A stretch of DNA of 11,220 nt from Candidatus Sulfotelmatobacter sp. (lineage in GTDB: Bacteria > Acidobacteriota > Terriglobia > Terriglobales > Acidobacteriaceae): contig JASIEN010000782.1 of assembly GCA_030045935.1 (NCBI GenBank), positions 1-11,220 on the forward strand. The letters run 5' to 3'. Under the pieces are notes generated by a model. The model was not told the DNA's origin, searched no databases, and worked only from the letters and a program-made list of their open reading frames with translations. Shown one piece after another: positions 8,285-11,220 of this stretch (its first letter is position 1; each line of letters opens with the position of its first letter). Position numbers and translations under genes: made by a program.

Positions 8285-8330
8285 GGTCGGAGGCACGGAC
8301 CTCAACCCGGCGACCTAGATTTCCAGAGAC

Positions 8331-8430
8331 GGGGGCTGGCCCACCCTTGACAGTGTTCAAGCCGAGGATGCCCCACCCGCCGCGCTTTTCGGCGGGTGGG
8401 CCGAGATGCTGCCTCAAGCTGTAGCTTGCA
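8331..8430 (+). repeat. Roughly 100-bp dispersed repeat, copy A
   Basis: It starts GGGGGCTGGCCCACCC (8331-8346), continues through GAGGATGCCCCACCCGCC, and contains an 11-bp perfect hairpin (8372-8382 with 8390-8400). It ends with CAAGCT-GT-AGCTTG (8415-8428). A diverged direct copy (copy B) lies at 9332-9432. The ends are approximate. Confidence 0.7.
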
Positions 8431-8474
8431 GGGACTAATCTTCAAGACCAAGGGATGTAGGCACGTTGTTCGCA

Positions 8475-8493
8475 CCCTTCGACAAGCTCAGGG
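8475..8493 (-). repeat. Short dispersed repeat, CCTGAG/CGAAGG type (variant 3)
   Basis: The plus strand reads CCCTTCGACAAGCTCAGGG and is followed by CAGGCT, as at 8236-8263. The minus strand has CCCTGAGC and CGAAGGG around TTGT. This sequence is familiar as a dispersed intergenic motif in many soil bacterial genomes, by recollection rather than search. Confidence 0.55.
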
Positions 8494-8542
8494 CAGGCTT
8501 CGTCGAAAATCGCGACGAGTGGGGCAGCCGCCGTGGTGGTGG

Positions 8543-8567
8543 CAAAAAATCAAAGCTGGGCCAGCCC
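8543..8567 (-). terminator. Possible intrinsic terminator of lysE
   Basis: In the minus-strand transcript, just past the lysE stop, GGGCUG-GCC-CAGCUUU can form a short stem (4 bp plus G-U pairs). It is followed by GA and a run of six U (plus-strand A run 8544-8549). The stem overlaps the inverted 15-base repeat at 8557-8571. The stem is short, so confidence is moderate. Confidence 0.4.
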
Positions 8568-8571
8568 CCTT
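8557..8571 (-). repeat. Inverted 15-bp match to repeat copy B, at the lysE 3' end
   Basis: TGGGCCAGCCCCCTT at 8557-8571 is the exact reverse complement of 9330-9344, the left end of repeat copy B. Together they form a 15-bp inverted pair enclosing lysE (stop at 8577, start at 9239). Confidence 0.65.
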
Positions 8572-8576
8572 CGAAA

Positions 8577-9239
8577 TCAACGGCGGTCGTCAAGCACGAG
8601 TGCGAGACCAAACCCGACCAGCACCGTACCGGCGGCCTGGTCGAGCGTTCGGGTTACTCGCGGCCTGCGCAACCAGTGCGAAAGCGGACGAGTCGCAAGG
8701 GTGAGCAGAGTAAACCAGAGGATTCCCTCCGTTGCGTGAATGGCCGCCAGCAGCATGCTGAACCGGATCACCGAGAACCCGGCGGGAATGAATTGCGGCA
8801 GGAATGTAACGTAGAAAACGCCAACCTTCGGATTGAGGAGGTTGGTTAGAAGTCCGCGAAAAAACCACCTTGGCGCGCTGGCATTGACCTGGTTTGGGGG
8901 CACGGGAGGTGAGGCCGGGTCATTCAGCGCAGAAGCCGGCAGGCGTCTGCGCAACAGCATCTTGACGCCAAGAAAGATCAGATAGCCGGCGCCCACTAGG
9001 CGCAGTGCCCTGTAGGCGACCTGCGAAGCCGCGAGCAATGCCGCCAGCCCTACCGACGCAGCCAGTCCCCACGTCAAAAGGCCAAAGCTGATGCCGGCGG
9101 CAGCGAGAATTGCTCGCCGTGGCCCTTCTACAGCGGCGGTCCGCAAGACGAGAGCAGTGTCGAGGCCCGGGGTAATCGTCAGTAGCCCGGCAGCCAAGCT
9201 AAATGCGAGCAATGTGTCGTAAGTCGTCAGATGCGCCAC
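8577..9239 (-). CDS. LysE/RhtB-family amino-acid (homoserine/threonine-type) exporter
   Basis: Inner-membrane efflux protein of 220 residues, the usual family length. The N-terminal signature is TPGLDTALVL (23-32), where most members have TPGPD or TPGPN. It is followed by a glycine-rich helix (AAAGISFGLLTWG) and, in the C-terminal half, the conserved NLLNPKVGVFYVTFLPQF (133-150). Hydrophobic segments near 8-28, 43-72, 78-96, 127-150, 157-182 and 200-216 fit six helices, with a Pro/Ala-rich hydrophilic loop near 100-122. The start is a GTG at 9239, because an in-frame stop (9249-9251 on the plus strand) lies just upstream; no strong ribosome site is visible. It stands alone and is flanked by dispersed repeats on both sides. 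Substrate cannot be assigned: family members export lysine, threonine, homoserine, other amino acids or related metabolites. A LysR-type regulator, a frequent partner, is not present here. Confidence 0.88.
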   Translation of the reverse strand: MAHLTTYDTLLAFSLAAGLLTITPGLDTALVLRTAAVEGPRRAILAAAGISFGLLTWGLAASVGLAALLAASQVAYRALRLVGAGYLIFLGVKMLLRRRLPASALNDPASPPVPPNQVNASAPRWFFRGLLTNLLNPKVGVFYVTFLPQFIPAGFSVIRFSMLLAAIHATEGILWFTLLTLATRPLSHWLRRPRVTRTLDQAAGTVLVGFGLALVLDDRR

Positions 9240-9331
9240 GCCACTACACTACAAGGTCCGAAACCTGGCTAGCAAACCGAGATTCGCGCAGTTTGAACGT
9301 GGGCTGGTGTTCTCATTGCGGGTTTCGACAA

Positions 9332-9432
9332 GGGGGCTGGCCCACCCGTGGCGCCGTTCCAACTGAGGATGCCCCACCCGCCTTTTCGGCGGGTGAGTAC
9401 GAGTACGATGCCGCTTCAAGCTATGGCTCGCA
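9332..9432 (+). repeat. Roughly 100-bp dispersed repeat, copy B
   Basis: It begins GGGGGCTGGCCCACCC (9332-9347), identical to copy A over those 16 bases, and shares the 18-base block GAGGATGCCCCACCCGCC. It has an 8-bp hairpin CACCCGCC-TTTTC-GGCGGGTG (9375-9395), where copy A has a longer arm. The tail CTTCAAGCTATGGCTCGCA corresponds to the CTCAAGCTGTAGCTTGCA of copy A. Small indels and substitutions separate the copies. Confidence 0.7.
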
Positions 9433-9561
9433 CCTTCCTGGCTTTCGTCGTAGCCGGTGTTCTCGGTCAGACTCGAAGGAAGACTGGCCTACCCCAATTA
9501 CCGTAAATCTTGAGCGTAATCGGAATCTTACGGCGCGAGCCAGCTGAGGTTTCGGGAATTT

Positions 9562-9585
9562 GGTATACCGTGCTTTGGGTGTACC
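9562..9585. terminator. Hairpin immediately downstream of the mutarotase stop
   Basis: GGTATACC (9562-9569, itself a palindrome) and GGTGTACC (9578-9585) can pair around an 8-base loop, two bases past the stop codon of the minus-strand mutarotase gene. In the minus-strand RNA the stem has one C-A mismatch and there is no U-tract, so a transcript-end or stability role is only suggested. Confidence 0.25.
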
Positions 9586-9587
9586 GA

Positions 9588-10499
9588 TCAGAGCTTGGTC
9601 ACGCTGAGCACCGCGGTTATCGTGTGTTTCTCCCCGGGCTCGAGCGTTACCGCCGCTTCCATGATGTTGCTGGCTTCGACACAGAGAAACTGCCTCCATT
9701 CGCCGTCACCCAGATCTTGCAATTTGGCCGCGCCGTCACGCCAGGGATTCCATACCACAGTGGTGAGTGAATTCGCTTTCTCGAGGCGAATGCGACGGCG
9801 CAGTTCGGGATCGACTAAATCGACCGCGCTTCGCGTATTGAGAAACGCGTTGTCCATTTGCGAGGCGATAACAACGTCACCGAGCTGTTTTTTCTCTTTA
9901 TTCGAGTCGGTGTTATCGCGAAAGCGCACACCATCCAGACCTTGTAAACGCACATGTGCGGCGTCTGCCACGCGGTTGTAGGTGTGTAAAGCCTCTTCGA
10001 AGCGCAGGCGGGTTGTGCCGGTATTGCTGCAAGTGAGTTCCAGCCTGAGCTCAGAACCAAAGGTGGCGCGATGCCTAAGACTGAATTCTCCGGGCCACCA
10101 GCGGCGGCTTTGCTCATCGCTTTCTGTAAACATGGTGACGGCAACTCCGGCATCATTTTCAACGATCGACTCGAGTTGCCACATTTTTGTGCGCACGACT
10201 CCGTGCGCGGGCGCGTGTGGGTCGTCTGCTTTGGCGCGGAACCAGGGAAAACAGATTGGGATCCCGCCTCGAATGGCATGGCCTTCCTGCCACAGCGATT
10301 TCGTGCTGAGAAAAATTACCTCGTCATGGTCAGCGGGTCGCCAGGAGGTCACGTGGGCGCCATATAGATACATCTCGCCCTGTCCATATGAACTGGAAAT
10401 TGTCACTCGCGGCAGCCCGCCGTTGCCTTGGCACACCTGCGCGATAGCCGGAATTCCGAAACGTTGTTCGAGTTCAGCAAATTGCAAAGCCGTGTTCAT
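9588..10499 (-). CDS. D-hexose-6-phosphate mutarotase (YeaD-like aldose 1-epimerase family)
   Basis: Predicted cytoplasmic enzyme of 303 residues interconverting alpha and beta anomers of hexose 6-phosphates such as glucose 6-phosphate. Family landmarks in order are GEMYLYGAHVTSW (41-53), IFLS, IRGGIPICFPWF (76-87), HGVVR with His99, LHTYN with His172, and FLCVEASN with Glu275. By family knowledge a histidine and a late glutamate are the catalytic acid/base pair; here His99 or His172 with Glu275 are the candidates. The length matches YeaD homologues (about 290-300). The frame is open upstream to 10652, but the ATG at 10499 is chosen because the family N-terminus begins there (MNTALQFAELEQRFGIP) and because GAGG (10509-10512 on the minus strand) lies nine bases before it. 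It is monocistronic, with repeat-bearing gaps on both sides. Other aldose-1-epimerase-like activities cannot be excluded. Confidence 0.9.
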   Translation of the reverse strand: MNTALQFAELEQRFGIPAIAQVCQGNGGLPRVTISSSYGQGEMYLYGAHVTSWRPADHDEVIFLSTKSLWQEGHAIRGGIPICFPWFRAKADDPHAPAHGVVRTKMWQLESIVENDAGVAVTMFTESDEQSRRWWPGEFSLRHRATFGSELRLELTCSNTGTTRLRFEEALHTYNRVADAAHVRLQGLDGVRFRDNTDSNKEKKQLGDVVIASQMDNAFLNTRSAVDLVDPELRRRIRLEKANSLTTVVWNPWRDGAAKLQDLGDGEWRQFLCVEASNIMEAAVTLEPGEKHTITAVLSVTKL

Positions 10500-10508
10500 T
10501 TGAATCGG

Positions 10509-10512
10509 CCTC
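10509..10512 (-). promoter_or_regulatory. Ribosome-binding site that fixes the mutarotase start
   Basis: Minus-strand GAGG is nine bases upstream of the ATG at 10499. No comparable signal precedes the more upstream in-frame starts at 10652 and 10622, so the shorter 303-residue product is preferred. Confidence 0.5.
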
Positions 10513-10708
10513 AGACAACAAGCTGGAAGGCCCACCACCCCATAACTCAGCCGGCAATTTCTGTACCAGCTAACCCTCAGTCGTGGCACATCCGACGCGC
10601 CAGTCTTTTGGTTCTTACACATTTGATTCCGAGCAGCGACCACAGGGGACAAGCAAATTCCGCATCATGGTACGGACCTTCTTAGCCTAACTCGCAGTTG
10701 GCGGGGGG

Positions 10709-10738
10709 CTGACCCCTGCTCGACGAAAGGGTCAGAGG
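10709..10738. repeat. Hairpin and dispersed repeat segment CGAAAGGGTC
   Basis: Arms CTGACCC (10709-10715) and GGGTCAG (10729-10735) enclose a 13-base loop. CGAAAGGGTCAGAGG (10724-10738) matches 8279-8293 at 14 of 15 bases. The preceding GGGGGGCTGACCCC resembles the start of copies A and B (GGGGGCTGGCCC), suggesting a degraded relative. Confidence 0.45.
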
Positions 10739-10861
10739 ATCCGGTGAGCGGAATCTCTCGAAACCAGGCAGGATAAAGCCCTCGCGGCGCTAAAGTACTA
10801 CCGTGTTTCTTAGGCCGTACCGGAACCGCCGATAGATTGAGGGTTGGCAAATTGATTTCGC

Positions 10862-11220
10862 GTGTCGATTAAACTGCTCCCCGCGTCGGTGAATCCGGGC
10901 GACCCGTCACAGGCGCCCGATGTATCGACCAGCCTTGTGTCTCTGACTCAGAGAGCAATCACGACAGGAGCCGGCGAAACTGGTCGGGTTTCCTCCGCCG
11001 ACACGCTTGCGTGGTCGTCTTCTTCGTGGTCGTCTTCCTCGTGGTCATCAGGGGCGCGTCGGGGCGAGGCGCCATTCATCGACGCAACGCCCGTGGAGGA
11101 TTCCCCGAGCGATAACACGAGCCACAAGACGACCGATGAGACGGGCGGCTCGGGGTGGGAGTATGTCTCCGGTTGGGCCTGGAGCGGTCTTGCCGCAAGC
11201 GCGGCGGTCGCCCACTACCT
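10862..11220 (+). CDS. Partial ORF with Trp/Ser-rich tandem repeat, function unknown (runs off right edge)
   Basis: A frame opened by GTG at 10862 stays open to the window end (119 codons and two bases). An in-frame TGA at 10853-10855 prevents extension upstream. The translation begins MSIKLLPASVNPGDPSQAPD. Residues 51-63 form the repeat WSSSS-WSSSS-WSS, encoded by a 15-bp tandem repeat. An acidic, Thr/Ser-rich linker and a Trp/Gly/Ala-rich segment (GWAWSGLAASAAVAHYL) follow at the edge, possibly the start of a hydrophobic helix. There is no signal peptide at this start. Trp-Ser repeats of this form are familiar to me from tails of secreted subtilase-like proteins in soil bacteria, but no catalytic domain is visible, so I assign no function. 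It could be a genuine surface protein or a remnant of one. GAGGG at 10839-10843 is too far (18 bases) to support the GTG firmly. Confidence 0.45.
   Translation, partial: MSIKLLPASVNPGDPSQAPDVSTSLVSLTQRAITTGAGETGRVSSADTLAWSSSSWSSSSWSSGARRGEAPFIDATPVEDSPSDNTSHKTTDETGGSGWEYVSGWAWSGLAASAAVAHY
11012..11050 (+). repeat. 15-bp in-frame tandem repeat encoding WSSSS
   Basis: TGGTCGTCTTCTTCG (11012-11026) is followed by TGGTCGTCTTCCTCG (11027-11041), one mismatch, and a truncated third unit TGGTCATCA (11042-11050). The 15-bp period keeps the reading frame, and the C/T difference between the first two units is synonymous (both Ser), which supports translation of this frame. Confidence 0.75.

Larger units (their letters stand above)
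8145..8576. other. Repeat-rich intergenic region between lysE and the transglutaminase/TPR gene
   Basis: This 432-bp stretch has no convincing gene. From left to right it holds an AT-rich leader of the transglutaminase gene (8145-8215), a CCTGAG/CGAAGG element (8236-8257), a hairpin (8264-8284), a roughly 100-bp repeat copy (8331-8430), a second CCTGAG/CGAAGG element (8475-8493), and a terminator-like structure next to the lysE stop. Open frames crossing it on both strands contain proline/arginine-rich translations of the repeats and are not taken as coding. Confidence 0.65.
9240..9587. other. Intergenic region between the mutarotase and lysE
   Basis: This 348-bp region holds repeat copy B (9332-9432), a weak CCGTAA/TTACGG inverted pair (9501-9506 and 9528-9533, 21-bp loop) and a hairpin beside the mutarotase stop. 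It must also contain the lysE promoter, but no clear -35/-10 pair was found. No gene is supported. Confidence 0.6.
10500..10861. other. Intergenic region upstream of the mutarotase
   Basis: This 362-bp region separates the mutarotase from the partial gene at the right edge; the two are divergent. It contains the hairpin CTGACCC/GGGTCAG (10709-10735) and a stretch matching 8279-8293. A minus-strand frame at 10665-10850 is rich in Arg and Pro and has no family resemblance. No clear promoter was identified for either gene. Confidence 0.55.

Noticed and set aside
8145..8417. In-frame 91-codon upstream extension of the transglutaminase/TPR gene, starting at 8417
   Set aside because: It translates repeat DNA (hairpins and copy A) and would bury a clean signal peptide that begins at 8144.
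8396..8849. Overlapping plus-strand ORFs of 102 and 127 codons over the lysE 3' end
   Set aside because: They run through repeat DNA and antisense to lysE; Arg/Gly-rich translations with no domain.
8331..9432. Considered as a CRISPR array or insertion sequence
   Set aside because: There are only two long copies, with no regular spacers, no transposase, and no target-site duplication that I could see.
10500..10652. 51-residue N-terminal extension of the mutarotase
   Set aside because: The extension has no resemblance to the family, and a GAGG ribosome site precedes the ATG at 10499.
10665..10850. 61-codon minus-strand ORF in the gap upstream of the mutarotase
   Set aside because: It covers a hairpin repeat, has no recognisable composition or start signal, and is most likely chance.

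Overview
The window looks like chromosomal DNA of moderately high GC from an acidobacterium (phylum Acidobacteriota, perhaps a Koribacter/Terriglobia relative). This rests on three impressions rather than a search: an alternative complex III (ACIII, Act) operon, a very large secreted DUF3857/transglutaminase/TPR protein, and GC-rich dispersed intergenic repeats of a kind common in that phylum. No rRNA, tRNA, CRISPR array, transposase, phage gene or recognisable defence system was seen.

Layout. (1) 1-3139, minus strand: the first two genes of an Act operon running off the left edge. These are actA, a membrane-anchored pentaheme cytochrome c, and then the N-terminal 760 codons of actB, a Tat-exported molybdopterin-oxidoreductase-like subunit. 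Between them lies a 160-bp gap holding a strong palindromic element. A good sigma70-type promoter sits about 120 bp upstream of actA. (2) 3496-4857, plus strand: an amidase-signature enzyme, divergent from actA. (3) 4872-8144, minus strand: a 1090-residue secreted protein with DUF3857, transglutaminase and TPR regions, convergent with the amidase (14 bp between stop codons). (4) 8145-8576: a mosaic of short repeats and hairpins. (5) 8577-9239, minus strand: a LysE/RhtB-family exporter with a GTG start, bracketed by repeat copies. (6) 9588-10499, minus strand: a D-hexose-6-phosphate mutarotase (YeaD-like). (7) 10862 to the right edge, plus strand: a probable partial gene with a 15-bp tandem repeat encoding a Trp/Ser-rich tract.

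Functionally, actA and actB form one unit: ACIII oxidises membrane quinol and passes electrons toward a terminal oxidase or soluble cytochrome. The other genes are single transcription units with no obvious shared pathway. The most unusual signal is non-coding. At least two repeat families recur in the gaps. One carries CCTGAG and CGAAGG boxes in three variants; the other is a roughly 100-bp element with a CCCACCCGCC hairpin, present as two direct copies on either side of lysE, plus an inverted 15-mer at the lysE 3' end.
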